From JANQPX01 sp039197065 (GTDB taxonomy: Bacteria; Pseudomonadota; Alphaproteobacteria; Geminicoccales; Geminicoccaceae): DNA of 64,000 nt. The notes beneath the pieces are model-generated. The model worked only from the letters and a program-made list of their open reading frames with translations. It was not told where the DNA came from and searched no databases. The translations under genes were made by a program, and so were the position numbers. The stretch covers positions 1 through 64,000 of the forward strand of contig JBCCUL010000031.1 in the NCBI GenBank assembly GCA_039197065.1, written 5' to 3'. Below are positions 25,368 through 34,780 of this stretch, piece by piece (positions within the stretch are counted from its first letter, which is position 1; each line of letters begins with the position of its first letter).

Positions 25368-26960
25368 TCAGGCTTCGACCAACCCCGATCTCCCGGACTC
25401 AATGACGAGCGAGCGACGGGTCCTGATGGCAGCGCCCGGATTGGTGACGTGATCAACGACTCGGAAATGGGTGGTCCAGCGTTCCGGCGTGACGTCGCAC
25501 AGCAGATAGCCGCGCTGATCGTTGAAGAACTTCATGTGCGGGTTTTGCGCCAGCACAGCGGCCGTCCCCTTTCGCTGATCGCCGCCGTCGCCGCCGGATG
25601 AGATCGACGTGGCCACGAATTCATGCCCGACCGTCGGCGAGTTCGGGTCATCAAAGTCGAGCTTGAGATCACCTGCCCAATTCTCGTGAACGTCGCCGGT
25701 GAGCGTCACCAGGTTTGGCACACCATGATCGTGGACGAAGCCCAAGAGGCGCTTGCGCGCATCGACGGCGCCGTCCCATTTGTCCATGTGATAGGCGATC
25801 ACATCGTCTTTGCTGGAGCGATCATGCTGCATCATCATCACCTGCTGTGCGAGCACATTCCAGCGACGGCGGGATCGACCGAGACCATCGGTTAGCCATG
25901 CCTCCTGCTTGGCGCCGAGCATGGTGCGTCCGGCCGCCAGCGATTCGGGGCATTGTTCCCGCGATTTCTTGCCGTCGCCGCAAGGCTGATTAGAGCGATA
26001 TTGCCGGGTGTCGAGCACGCTGACATCGGCAAGATCGCCCCAGGCGAATCGACGATAAGCCTGCATCATCGGCCCGTTCGGCATCGAGCGCCGGCGGAGC
26101 GGCATCATCTCGTAATAGGCCTGAAAGGCGGCAGCACGCCTAAGCAGGAAGAGCTCGGCCGGCCCGTCGAACTGGTCGGCATCAGCCGCCCAGTTGTTGT
26201 CGATCTCGTGGTCGTCCCAGATCGTGATGAAGGGCGCCGCTGCATGGGCCGCCTGCAGGAGAGGGTCGCTTTTGTAGAGCGCGTAGCGCTGCCGAAAGTA
26301 GTTCAGCGTGCGTACGCCGTCATCGGGCCATTCATGTGAGACGCCAAGCTGGATCCGCAACCAATCCTTGGCGCGCTGCCACAGGCTTTCGTAAATGTAG
26401 TCACCGGAATGGTAGACGAAGTCGAGATCCTCGTCGGCCATATGGACGTAAGCCGTATAAAACCCCGCGTCCCTGCGCTGACAACCGCAGACGGCGAAGC
26501 GAAGGTGATCGACCCTTGCGTTTTCAAGCGGCGCCGTTTTCGTTCGGCCGACCATGCTGGCCTCGCCGCCGGCATAGAAGCGGTAGAAATAGACGCGGTC
26601 CGGGTCGAGCCCGTTCAACTCGACATGGACGGCATGGCCAAGTTCGGGGCGGGCCAGTGCCTCGCCGCTTTGCACGGTTTTGATCATGAACTCGTCATGT
26701 GCGACTTCCCAACGAAGGGGAATCGCATGCCGATCGAGAGAGGGTGGTGCGGTCACCTTGGTCCAGAGAACGACGCCATCCGGAGCGGGTTCACCCGAGG
26801 CAATCCCGAGACCGAAGACATGACGATCGAAGCGAAGCGGTCCCGAGGCACAGGCGGCAAGCGATGCGGCACCGGTGGTCAGAAGTGCGCTGCCGCCGAG
26901 ACCCTTCAGAAGCCGGCGCCGGTCCATTGTCACATAGCGGTCAACGCAATATCGTTCCAT
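25368..26960 (-). CDS. phoD: PhoD-type alkaline phosphatase/phosphodiesterase
   Basis: This is a secreted metal-dependent phosphatase of the PhoD family, 530 residues. A twin-arginine signal is visible (DRRRLLKGLGGSALLTTG, residues 13-30), as expected for an Fe/Ca enzyme folded before export. Active-site blocks are CGCQR, SGDYIYES, IWDDHEIDNN and LTGDVHENW. The GGGAGA before the first ATG supports this start over the ATG at residue 12. It releases phosphate from esters outside the cytoplasm, complementing the phosphonate systems beside it. Confidence 0.92.
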   Translation of the reverse strand: MERYCVDRYVTMDRRRLLKGLGGSALLTTGAASLAACASGPLRFDRHVFGLGIASGEPAPDGVVLWTKVTAPPSLDRHAIPLRWEVAHDEFMIKTVQSGEALARPELGHAVHVELNGLDPDRVYFYRFYAGGEASMVGRTKTAPLENARVDHLRFAVCGCQRRDAGFYTAYVHMADEDLDFVYHSGDYIYESLWQRAKDWLRIQLGVSHEWPDDGVRTLNYFRQRYALYKSDPLLQAAHAAAPFITIWDDHEIDNNWAADADQFDGPAELFLLRRAAAFQAYYEMMPLRRRSMPNGPMMQAYRRFAWGDLADVSVLDTRQYRSNQPCGDGKKSREQCPESLAAGRTMLGAKQEAWLTDGLGRSRRRWNVLAQQVMMMQHDRSSKDDVIAYHMDKWDGAVDARKRLLGFVHDHGVPNLVTLTGDVHENWAGDLKLDFDDPNSPTVGHEFVATSISSGGDGGDQRKGTAAVLAQNPHMKFFNDQRGYLLCDVTPERWTTHFRVVDHVTNPGAAIRTRRSLVIESGRSGLVEA

Positions 26961-27000
26961 TGCGATCTCCCACAGGTTGGATAAATCCTGACCTGCGTCA

Positions 27001-27018
27001 GAGACGCTTCAGTGACGC
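27001..27018 (-). promoter_or_regulatory. Possible Pho box upstream of phoD
   Basis: On the minus strand GCGTCAC and GCGTCTC occur 11 bases apart, about 40 bases upstream of the phoD ATG. This fits one Pho-box dyad and the expected phosphate control of phoD. Confidence 0.4.
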
Positions 27019-27078
27019 CAGCACGCGTGTTTGATGATGAACGCCGGGTTTTTTCTCTTTGCATAAAGGCGGGGGTGC

Positions 27079-27104
27079 CGTCGCCCGATCGCCCGCCGGC
27101 GACG
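27079..27104 (-). terminator. Hairpin downstream of the GT4 gene
   Basis: A perfect 7-bp inverted repeat (CGTCGCC / GGCGACG, 12-base loop) begins nine bases after the glycosyltransferase stop. No immediate T-run follows, so intrinsic termination is uncertain. Confidence 0.35.
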
Positions 27105-27112
27105 ATCGCAAC

Positions 27113-28330
27113 CTAAGCTGCGGTGGAATGGTCGAGGCGGTCGGGAAGCAGGCAGGCGAGATAGCTATCGACCGTCCGGTCCAATGAAAATTCGCTGGCG
27201 CGGGAGCGAAGCAGGTCGGGGGCGGGCGGGTGATCGAGCGTCGCTTCGATGGCGTTGGCCATGGCATCTTCGTCGCCGACGGGCACCAGCTTGCCATAGC
27301 GCCCGCCATCCAGGATCTCGAACGGTCCGGCTGGACAATCGGTGCTGACCACCGGGCAGCCGGCTGCGAGCGCTTCGACCAGGACATTGCCGAAGCCTTC
27401 ATGGGTCGATGACATCACGAAAAGATCGGCGGCTTTCATGAAGGCGAACGGATTCGGTTTAAACCCCGGCAGTGCGACGTCGTCGCGGAGGCTCAGTTCC
27501 CGGATCAACTTTTCCATGATGGCGCGATCTTCGCCTTCGCCGATGATCATCAGGCGTGCCGGCCGCCGGGCGCGCAGCTTGGCGAACGCACGGATGAGCA
27601 TCGGAAAATCCTTCTGCCGGCGAAAGCGGCCGGCGGCCAGGATGACCGGCCGGTCGTCATCGAACCAGGGGTGATCGTCAGGCGGGTGGTCAAGGGCCCC
27701 GGCGCGCAACAGGCCGTTGTGGATCTTGGTGATGCTCTCCGGCTCCAGTCCTGACGTGGCTGCCAGATCGTCGGCGACGTGCTGCGATATGGCGACGATG
27801 GCGTCGGCCTTCGGATAGAGCGCGTGAATGAGGCTCGGTAGTCGGGCCTCCTTCCACCTTTTGCGTGAACGCTGGATCGATTCCGAAAGATGACTGCGCT
27901 CGCTGACAACCAGGCGCGTGGCGACATGGGCCCGTCGGTGCGCAAGCAAGGCGGTGAGGTTGCCGAGTGTCTTGGCGGACAGCATCGTATCCGGCCGGCG
28001 CGTCATGAGATAGCGTGCGAGCCCGGGGATGAAGCTTCGCCAGCGAATCGGAAGGGCGCGGATGCTCTTTCGATCCATTGCAGCCTTTGCGATCAATCGC
28101 TCGTGAAACTCGATGGCGATGTGACGCGTGCGTGCACCCGAATGCAGGACGAACGTCTCGATGGGTTCGGCCAGGTCGTGATCATGCCAGTTGCAGCGAT
28201 CGCCAACCACCAGGTCGACGCCGAAACCGTGATCGACAAAGGCATTTGCCAAACCGACGAATGAATGCTGGACACCGCCCTGGGTCAGGCGGTCGACGAA
28301 CAAGGCGAGGCGTGGACGGCGTGTGACCAT
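27113..28330 (-). CDS. GT4 glycosyltransferase
   Basis: This 405-residue GT-B glycosyltransferase has an N-terminal GGVQHSFVGLANAF acceptor-domain start and the C-terminal donor site with SSTHEGFGNVLVEALAAGCPVVSTDCPAGPFEIL (the E-x7-E region). It is one of three clearly related GT4 proteins within 5 kb. Its role is probably transfer of a sugar to a surface polysaccharide or LPS core. It is divergent from the FkbM gene. Confidence 0.88.
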   Translation of the reverse strand: MVTRRPRLALFVDRLTQGGVQHSFVGLANAFVDHGFGVDLVVGDRCNWHDHDLAEPIETFVLHSGARTRHIAIEFHERLIAKAAMDRKSIRALPIRWRSFIPGLARYLMTRRPDTMLSAKTLGNLTALLAHRRAHVATRLVVSERSHLSESIQRSRKRWKEARLPSLIHALYPKADAIVAISQHVADDLAATSGLEPESITKIHNGLLRAGALDHPPDDHPWFDDDRPVILAAGRFRRQKDFPMLIRAFAKLRARRPARLMIIGEGEDRAIMEKLIRELSLRDDVALPGFKPNPFAFMKAADLFVMSSTHEGFGNVLVEALAAGCPVVSTDCPAGPFEILDGGRYGKLVPVGDEDAMANAIEATLDHPPAPDLLRSRASEFSLDRTVDSYLACLLPDRLDHSTAA

Positions 28331-28459
28331 GACATTGGCCTATCTCGTTACTGCGCCAATTCGATGACAGACGAAGCCGTTCTCGCTCGATTGTCACGGA
28401 ATTGACCAAGTCTGGAGATAGTCGTCTGGGTTGGATGCCAGCCATCATGCGAACGGGCC

Positions 28460-29494
28460 ATGTCAAGCTTGAGAAGTTCGAGGCGGCCTGGGCTATTTCT
28501 CGGGTCCAGAGACCTCGCCACGCTATTGCGCAAAGTCGGGCCGCTTGGCTGTCTGGACATTGGCGCGCGTGGTGGCGTGGTCGAGGACATCGATCCACTC
28601 GGCGCCGCGGCCTATGTCTACGGCTTCGAGCCTGACGAAGAGGAATGCGCCAGGCTGAACGCCACGCTCGAAGCGGGCGATTATCCTTTCGGCGAGCTTC
28701 GTTTCCTGCCGACGGCGCTCGGGCCGCGGGAGGAGCGGCGAACGCTCAACATCACACGTCACAGCGGCGCTTCGTCCCTTCTCTTGCCGAACCCCGATGT
28801 CGCCTCGCGCTTCGCTGCACGTGAGCGATATTTCGATGTCACGCGCACCGTGCCCGTCGATACCCGACCTCTCGACGACGTCATTCAAGACCATGGTGTG
28901 ATCAACCCGGTCTACATGAAGATCGACGTCGAAGGCTTCGAGCTGGAGATTCTAAAGGGGGCCGAAAGGCTGCTGAGCTCAGGCCTGCTGGCGCTTCGCT
29001 CCGAGATCGCGTTCTTGCCCACACGACTGGGTCAACCGGACTTCGGGGAGATCTCGAGATATCTGAAACCCTTCGGCCTCATGCCCATGGGCTTTCTCTA
29101 TCTTGCGACCTGGCGATCGCTCACCGATGTCAAACATCCGCGTAAGGTCGCCGGGCCGGTGCCATTCTCCCGCGGCCAGCTCGTGCATGGCGATGTGCTG
29201 TTCCTGAGAAATCCTGACACGATCGATGACCAGACGGATAATGGCGCGACGGCGCTCACCAGGCTCGCCCTTCTCGCCCTCCTCTATGACTATGTCGACT
29301 TCGCGCATGACATTTTCATGCGGCCAGCGGTCCGTCGATTTATTGAAGATGCCGTGGGATCGGATGGCCTTTCGGGCTTGCGCGCCGCATCGCGCTTTAT
29401 CGCCAAGCGCCATGATCGAGAGAGTGCTAAGGCGTGGGGACGAAACCTGAAAAAGCGTGTCGTCAACGAGCTCAAATATGCCTTTGCCCGATAA
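28460..29494 (+). CDS. FkbM-family methyltransferase
   Basis: This 344-residue protein has a SAM-binding segment (CLDIGARGGVVEDIDPLG, YGFEPDEEE) and the FkbM hallmark VYMKIDVEGFELEILKGAERLL. FkbM enzymes methylate sugar hydroxyls of glycans and other metabolites. Its 3' end overlaps the following glycosyltransferase, so the pair is likely co-translated and acts on the same glycan. Confidence 0.87.
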   Translation: MSSLRSSRRPGLFLGSRDLATLLRKVGPLGCLDIGARGGVVEDIDPLGAAAYVYGFEPDEEECARLNATLEAGDYPFGELRFLPTALGPREERRTLNITRHSGASSLLLPNPDVASRFAARERYFDVTRTVPVDTRPLDDVIQDHGVINPVYMKIDVEGFELEILKGAERLLSSGLLALRSEIAFLPTRLGQPDFGEISRYLKPFGLMPMGFLYLATWRSLTDVKHPRKVAGPVPFSRGQLVHGDVLFLRNPDTIDDQTDNGATALTRLALLALLYDYVDFAHDIFMRPAVRRFIEDAVGSDGLSGLRAASRFIAKRHDRESAKAWGRNLKKRVVNELKYAFAR

Positions 29495-30737
29495 CGGACA
29501 GACCGTGGCCAGGCATATTGCATTGCTGACCCGTGGGCTTGCCGGCGGCGGCGTGCAGTGCATGATGCGGCATACGGCGGACGAGCTTTTGTCCCGAGGC
29601 TTCGACGTCGATCTGCTGACGCCGAGACGCGGGCATCTTGCCGAAGAAAAGCAAGGCCTTCGCGTTCATCACCTTCGCCGCCTGCCACGATCGGTGGGTC
29701 GTTTCATGGCGCTCCGATCCGATCCAGGGGGCTTTCACGCAATGCTTCGTCCGGTGTTGCTGGCGCCGCTCGCCGCGCAGCCGCTCGGCATCCTGCCAGC
29801 GCTTACCCGCTACCTCCGTGCCGCCCGTCCAGACGGCCTAATCGCGGCGACCACCTATCTGAACCTCGACGCCATCTGGGCGAAGCGTCTCGCCGATGTG
29901 CCGACGCGTGTCATCATTACCGAACGCAGTCACCTCTCCGAGAATCTGCGCTCCGGACGCAATGGTCGCGCCTGGCGCTGGAAGCATGTATCGCCGCTTC
30001 TCCATCGCACCTACCCGCTGGCCGATGCGATGATCGGTGTTTCCGACGGTGTCTCCCGCGACCTCGAAGCGCTCGCAGCGCTGCCTTCGGGATCGGTACG
30101 CACCGTCTACAACCCGGTCCTTCCCAACGGCCTGCCGCCGCTTGCCAGCCAGCCGCCCGATGACCCCTGGCTGAGCAGCGACGGGCCGCCTGTCATCATG
30201 GCGGCGAGCCGGCTGGTCAAATCAAAGGATTACCCGACGCTGATCCGGGCTTTCGCACGTCTGCGCGTCACGCGCCCTGCCCGCCTGATGATTCTCGGCG
30301 AGGGGCCGGAGCGAAGACGCCTGGAGCGGCTAGCGGCCCGCCTCGGCCTTACGGATCATGTCCGCTTCCTGGGTTGGGTCGACGACAGTGCATGCTACAT
30401 GCGCCAGGCCGCAGTCTACGTCCTGCCCTCCATGCGCGAAGGGTTCGGCAATGTTCTGGTGGAGGCGCTGGCTGTCGGCTGTTCAATCGTCGCCACCGAC
30501 TGCCCGAGCGGACCAGCGGAAATCCTCGAAGATGGCCGCCACGGTCAGCTTGTTCCGGTCGGCGATGATCAGGCGATGGCGGAAGCGCTGGCCAGAAGCC
30601 TCGATGAGCGGCCGGACAAAAACGCGCTTCGTGCGCGCGCCGCTGGCTTCACCGCCAAAGCTGCCGTCGACGCCTATCTCGACGCTTTAGGCTTCGCGCC
30701 CCAGGCCGTTGCTGATCAAACCATCGTTGCAGCGTGA
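29478..30737 (+). CDS. GT4 glycosyltransferase
   Basis: This is a 419-residue GT-B glycosyltransferase. I chose the ATG giving MPLPDNGQTVARH, which overlaps the FkbM stop; a GTG seven codons earlier is possible. It has GGGVQCMMRHTADELL near the N-terminus and SMREGFGNVLVEALAVGCSIVATDCPSGPAEILEDGRHG at the donor site. It is a close paralogue of the genes at 27113-28330 and 30716-31942. Its 3' end overlaps the convergent GT4 gene by 22 bases. Confidence 0.87.
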   Translation: MPLPDNGQTVARHIALLTRGLAGGGVQCMMRHTADELLSRGFDVDLLTPRRGHLAEEKQGLRVHHLRRLPRSVGRFMALRSDPGGFHAMLRPVLLAPLAAQPLGILPALTRYLRAARPDGLIAATTYLNLDAIWAKRLADVPTRVIITERSHLSENLRSGRNGRAWRWKHVSPLLHRTYPLADAMIGVSDGVSRDLEALAALPSGSVRTVYNPVLPNGLPPLASQPPDDPWLSSDGPPVIMAASRLVKSKDYPTLIRAFARLRVTRPARLMILGEGPERRRLERLAARLGLTDHVRFLGWVDDSACYMRQAAVYVLPSMREGFGNVLVEALAVGCSIVATDCPSGPAEILEDGRHGQLVPVGDDQAMAEALARSLDERPDKNALRARAAGFTAKAAVDAYLDALGFAPQAVADQTIVAA

Positions 30738-31942
30738 CGCATGTCAGCTGAGCGCGAACAAATCTCTTCCAGGACGGCGAGATAGGCATCGACTGTCTTG
30801 TCTGCCGAAAAGGAAAGCCCGCGTGAGCGCTGCCGGGCTCTTGGGGGAGGAACGTGTAGGGTCGCGGCCATGGCATCGGCCAAGGCGTCGCCATCCGCTA
30901 CCGGCGCCAGACGGCCATAGCGGCCATCCTCGAGGATTTCCGAGGGGCCGCTCGGGCAATCGGTGCTCACCGCAGGGCAGCCGCAGACCAGCGCTTCGAT
31001 CAACGCGCTCGGCATGCCCTCGAAGGTCGATGACAGGACGTAGAGTGAGGCGCGCCTGAGATAGGCGAACGGGTTGTCGCTGCGCCCCGGCAGATCGACG
31101 ACATCGTCGAGACCGAGGGCAGTGCGTTGGCGTTCGATCGCGCGTCGCTTTGGCCCATCGCCAAGGATGATCAACCTCGCCGGATGCGTTTGCCGAAGAC
31201 GGACAAAAGCGCGAAGCAATGTCGGGTAATCTTTCTTTCGAACCAGGCGACCGACGGCCAGGACGACAGGAATCGCCGGATCGTCGAGCCAAGGATGCGG
31301 CGAAGGGGCTCTCGCTAGGCGGTCGATGCGCTCTAGAGGAACGCCATTGGCGATCGCATGGATCTTCTCGGCGTTGACGCCGGTCGCTCGATGGAGGTTG
31401 TCGGCGACACCGCCTGAGACCGCAATGACTGCATCGGCATCGGGATAGAGCCATCGCATCAGACGGTCACGAAGGCGGCGGTCGATATGGCCATAAACGG
31501 CCGACCCATCGATCCGCATGACGTTGCTCTGTCGGATCACCACCGGTGTCCTACTCGCCGCCAGACGCCTGGCCGCAAGCGTCGCGAGATTGGGCGGGAT
31601 GGAGAGCGACAGCATGGCATCGGGCTTTGCCCGCCTCAGATAGGCGGCGATTTTCGGCGGCGACAAGGCGAGGCGGACGATATTCGGAAGGGTTCGCGTG
31701 ACGCGGCCGCTCAAGTCATGCCATCGGATCGACGCCGCCAGCCCTTCCGAGACGGCGTCGCTCATGCCTGGGATCAACAGATCCACCTCGGCGCCGGCAT
31801 CGGCCAGGCGTTTGGCAAGCCCGACGATCACGCGTTCCCGGCTGCCCGCAGCGAGCGCGCCGAGCACGATACCAACGCGCCGACCTCGCCAGGCCGAGGC
31901 TGATACGGACGACGGCGTGTCGGGCTTCAGTACGGTCGACAT
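30716..31942 (-). CDS. GT4 glycosyltransferase
   Basis: This is a 408-residue GT-B glycosyltransferase, last in the minus-strand glycan unit. The start giving MSTVLKPDTPSS is preferred; a longer open frame runs into the preceding sulfotransferase gene. Donor-site block: SSTFEGMPSALIEALVCGCPAVSTDCPSGPSEILEDGRYG. It overlaps the sulfotransferase stop by 16 bases and the convergent GT4 gene by 22 bases. Confidence 0.86.
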   Translation of the reverse strand: MSTVLKPDTPSSVSASAWRGRRVGIVLGALAAGSRERVIVGLAKRLADAGAEVDLLIPGMSDAVSEGLAASIRWHDLSGRVTRTLPNIVRLALSPPKIAAYLRRAKPDAMLSLSIPPNLATLAARRLAASRTPVVIRQSNVMRIDGSAVYGHIDRRLRDRLMRWLYPDADAVIAVSGGVADNLHRATGVNAEKIHAIANGVPLERIDRLARAPSPHPWLDDPAIPVVLAVGRLVRKKDYPTLLRAFVRLRQTHPARLIILGDGPKRRAIERQRTALGLDDVVDLPGRSDNPFAYLRRASLYVLSSTFEGMPSALIEALVCGCPAVSTDCPSGPSEILEDGRYGRLAPVADGDALADAMAATLHVPPPRARQRSRGLSFSADKTVDAYLAVLEEICSRSADMRHAATMV

Positions 31943-32997
31943 GATCCGGGCTGATCGGCAAAGCGAGCAAGAGCGGAGAAACGAGCAAAATCCGTGCGCA
32001 GCCGGTCGACAAGACCGGCTGGCCAATCGACCTGTTCGCGCGTGCGCTTCGGTCGGTCAAACAACCTCTCGGCGCAGGCGTCCAGATAGCGAGATGTCGC
32101 CGACGGCAGGCCGAGCCAGGTGATCAGACCGGAGAGCACGGTCCTGGGCGCGTCGATCAACTCATCCAGATAGACCGTTCTGACCTGGCCCGGACGATCC
32201 TGCGTCAGCCCGTCCAGCGTGTGCGCATTGGCGAGAAAACGGCGCGCCGCCTCCGTGACCGAAACGCCGGTGCGTCGCGCCTTCGTCGCAATATTGTCAA
32301 GCGGATGGCGCACCACGTTGATCAAGCGAAGCGGAATGCCCAGCCGCGCTTCCAGTTCGTCGAGCGCGCGCGGATGTCGGCGAAGCAGCCGCGTCGTGCC
32401 ATTGCCTTTCTTGTCGCCGATCACCAAGAGATCGCGATGCCGTCCCTGCCATTGTCCCTCGACCTGATAGTCATAGCCGGAATAGGCGCGGCCGATCAGA
32501 TCGAACAGACGCGCATTGAGCTGGATCGCGCGGCTGAGCGTGCCGATGTCAGCACCGGCAAGCAGATGTTTGAGCGCATGCAGTTCATGGGCGATCACCG
32601 CATCGGGATGCGCGTCGATAAGCGAGCCGACCAGGGAATGACCACTGCGCGATTGTCCGACGAACAGAACCAGCTGCTCTGGCAAGCGATCGTCCGGCTG
32701 GTGGTCGGCGAGCTCTTCCGAGTGCTTTTCGATCAGTGTTCGGATGCGGTGATAGGTGGAAAGAGATTCTCGCGCGTGCTGAACGTTGACGATCAGCCTC
32801 GCTTCGTCGTCAAGGGCGCCTTCGACATCGCCGGCGAGCAGCTTTCGACGTTTCGAAACCCAAAAATATGTCGCCATCCGCGCATCGCGAAGGCCGTTGA
32901 CAATCGGCTGTTTCAGGCTTCGCGCCGCGTCGGCGATGCTGATCGGTCCTGGCGAGAAAGCGGCATCGCCTCCACCCGCCATCGATGGCATTTTCAT
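31927..32997 (-). CDS. Sulfotransferase-family protein
   Basis: This 356-residue PAPS-dependent sulfotransferase-like protein has a 5'-phosphosulfate loop (LFVGQSRSGHSLVGSLIDAHPD) near residue 110 and a 3'-phosphate-binding segment (RLINVVRHPLDNIATKARR) near residue 226. It would transfer sulfate to a carbohydrate or other acceptor at or near the inner membrane. The ATG overlaps the stop of the preceding sulfotransferase by four bases. Confidence 0.82.
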   Translation of the reverse strand: MKMPSMAGGGDAAFSPGPISIADAARSLKQPIVNGLRDARMATYFWVSKRRKLLAGDVEGALDDEARLIVNVQHARESLSTYHRIRTLIEKHSEELADHQPDDRLPEQLVLFVGQSRSGHSLVGSLIDAHPDAVIAHELHALKHLLAGADIGTLSRAIQLNARLFDLIGRAYSGYDYQVEGQWQGRHRDLLVIGDKKGNGTTRLLRRHPRALDELEARLGIPLRLINVVRHPLDNIATKARRTGVSVTEAARRFLANAHTLDGLTQDRPGQVRTVYLDELIDAPRTVLSGLITWLGLPSATSRYLDACAERLFDRPKRTREQVDWPAGLVDRLRTDFARFSALARFADQPGSCRPY

Positions 32998-34043
32998 CCG
33001 GCCTGGCGCGCGCTCTTCTTGCCGCCCGATGCGATGCGCGGCTGAACCTTCTGCCAGAGACCGGCAAGCCCGAAATAGCGCTGCTTCACCTCATCCTCCA
33101 GAAAGTCGACATAGCGCAGCACCGAGGCCATCGCCTGAAAGCGCTGCTGCAGATCGATAAGCGCCGACCAAAGGTCTTCACTTCCCGCATCGAGCTTATC
33201 AGTGGCCAGCCGGTGGAGCCAGAGATAGGTGTCGACCGTAAGCGGGTTCAGCTCCTCCCGCTGAAGCAGCGCGGCCGGTTCGTGACGATGGTGGTAGAGA
33301 TCTTGGGTCGCAAACTCATCTGCATAAGAGCGAATGCTCGCTTCGATCGAGGCATCGACATGGAGATCGAGCCTGGTTGCGATACGATAGAGTTGACGCT
33401 TCGGATCCTGCATCAGGAGATCGTAGTCGACCACGACCAGCGGATGTCCCTGCAAGCGATCGATGTAAGGCAGGACCTGCGCCAGCCATTCGAGATCACT
33501 CTTTTCCTGATAGCCGCGATAGACATCGAGATTGGCGCGACTGTCGGCGACGCCGAGCGGGTTGCGCAGCGCCATCACGTAGCTTGGCTCGATCCCAGCG
33601 CTTTCGAACACGCGCTGCCAAAAGGGCATCAGGCGCAAGAGCCCGCCGGACTTCAAGCCGAAGGGACGATCATCACCGATGCGCTGCGCCAGGGTCATAA
33701 CGGCTTCGTCATGCAGGGCTGTGAGGTCGACGGTCGACCAGGCGCGATCGTCCAACAGTCGGACATTGGCGCCGCTGGCACGAAGGCCGAAGGCTTTATG
33801 GACGCGATGGTTCACATTCAGAAGATCGGTGTCCTCGAAAAAGCCCTTCGGGTTCTTCTTGACGCCTCCGGGCTTGAGCTGATCACCAAGATCCACGCCG
33901 AGCGCGCCGACGCCGGCCGTTAGGACGCTGGTGCCGCTTCGACCGGCGCCCACGACGATAACCGCCCGGCGGCGTGCACGCGTCGCGTCATTCGCGTTAG
34001 CCGGCGGCGCCGAGACAGTCTTCGCTGCATTCGTCATGACCAA
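32994..34043 (-). CDS. Sulfotransferase-family protein
   Basis: This is a second, differently built sulfotransferase-like protein, 349 residues. The P-loop-like IVVGAGRSGTSVLTAGVGALG is near residue 30 and the 3'-phosphate site YVMALRNPLGVADSRANL near residue 160. It follows the oxygenase gene by 11 bases and overlaps the next sulfotransferase by four bases. Two sulfotransferases in one operon with glycosyltransferases suggest a sulfated surface glycan. Confidence 0.82.
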   Translation of the reverse strand: MVMTNAAKTVSAPPANANDATRARRRAVIVVGAGRSGTSVLTAGVGALGVDLGDQLKPGGVKKNPKGFFEDTDLLNVNHRVHKAFGLRASGANVRLLDDRAWSTVDLTALHDEAVMTLAQRIGDDRPFGLKSGGLLRLMPFWQRVFESAGIEPSYVMALRNPLGVADSRANLDVYRGYQEKSDLEWLAQVLPYIDRLQGHPLVVVDYDLLMQDPKRQLYRIATRLDLHVDASIEASIRSYADEFATQDLYHHRHEPAALLQREELNPLTVDTYLWLHRLATDKLDAGSEDLWSALIDLQQRFQAMASVLRYVDFLEDEVKQRYFGLAGLWQKVQPRIASGGKKSARQAG

Positions 34044-34054
34044 CTACGATTCCG

Positions 34055-34780
34055 CTATTTGTGAAAGAAGGTACGGATCCGGGTCACCACGTCGATCTTG
34101 CGAATCTCCGCGATGAACACCTTGCGCATCACGCCTTCCGGCTGTTTCAACGGGCGCATTCCATGCCAGCTTCGATCGGTGCGTTTGAACAGCAAGCTGC
34201 TGTTGCCGAGCGCGGTCGAGCGAATGACACGTCTGAAGTCATCGATCTCAGGCGCTGAGCGATGGCTGAATTCTCCGCCGTCGTCGAGGATCAGAGTCTG
34301 ACCACCCCACGCCTCATCCCAGTCCTCGGCGGTGTTCAGATAGAAGATGTGGGAGCCAAGCTTCCACTCGGCATCGCAATGGGCGGAAAGCGAGCAGCCC
34401 GTAGGCGTGTAATGCCAGTGAAATGTGAGATCGAATGAATCGATATCGAGCAGGCGTTGCAGGAAGCGTCGATAAGCGGAACCGTTCAGCTCGGCGACGA
34501 AGCGCCGCCAGGATGCCGGCAGATCGAGCTTGTCATTGTAGTTCAGGATAAAGCGGTCATGGCTTGCCTGGCCGTGACGGCGGCGTTTGCCGAAGGAGGA
34601 TCGGAAGCGCTCGGGATCCGGTAGATCGGCGATGAGCTCGCGATGCCCGGAATCGGTCATCAGGCCTTCGGGGTTGATCCACGGAAAGGGATCGGCGTCT
34701 TGAAAACGCTTCGTCGGGATCGACTGCAGGCGATCGACATCGAGATAGTCGGCTTCTTCAGCCGGCAAGCGCAAGGCCAT
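34055..34780 (-). CDS. 2OG-Fe(II) oxygenase of the glycan cluster
   Basis: This is a 241-residue 2-oxoglutarate/Fe(II) oxygenase. The metal ligands are seen in SAHCDAEWKLGSHIFYLN (His-x-Asp) and RSWHGM (distal His), with the 2OG-binding Arg in VMRKVFIAEI; WGGQTLIL lies between, as in prolyl-hydroxylase-like folds. The start MALRLPAEEADY is chosen because GAGGAG lies ten bases upstream. It overlaps the ELM1-like gene by 23 bases. The target could be a sugar, lipid or protein side chain. Confidence 0.8.
   Translation of the reverse strand: MALRLPAEEADYLDVDRLQSIPTKRFQDADPFPWINPEGLMTDSGHRELIADLPDPERFRSSFGKRRRHGQASHDRFILNYNDKLDLPASWRRFVAELNGSAYRRFLQRLLDIDSFDLTFHWHYTPTGCSLSAHCDAEWKLGSHIFYLNTAEDWDEAWGGQTLILDDGGEFSHRSAPEIDDFRRVIRSTALGNSSLLFKRTDRSWHGMRPLKQPEGVMRKVFIAEIRKIDVVTRIRTFFHK

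Noticed and set aside
26990..27112. Search for a full Pho box of four repeats before phoD
   Set aside because: Only two adjacent repeats fit; kept as a weak dyad, not as a strong site.
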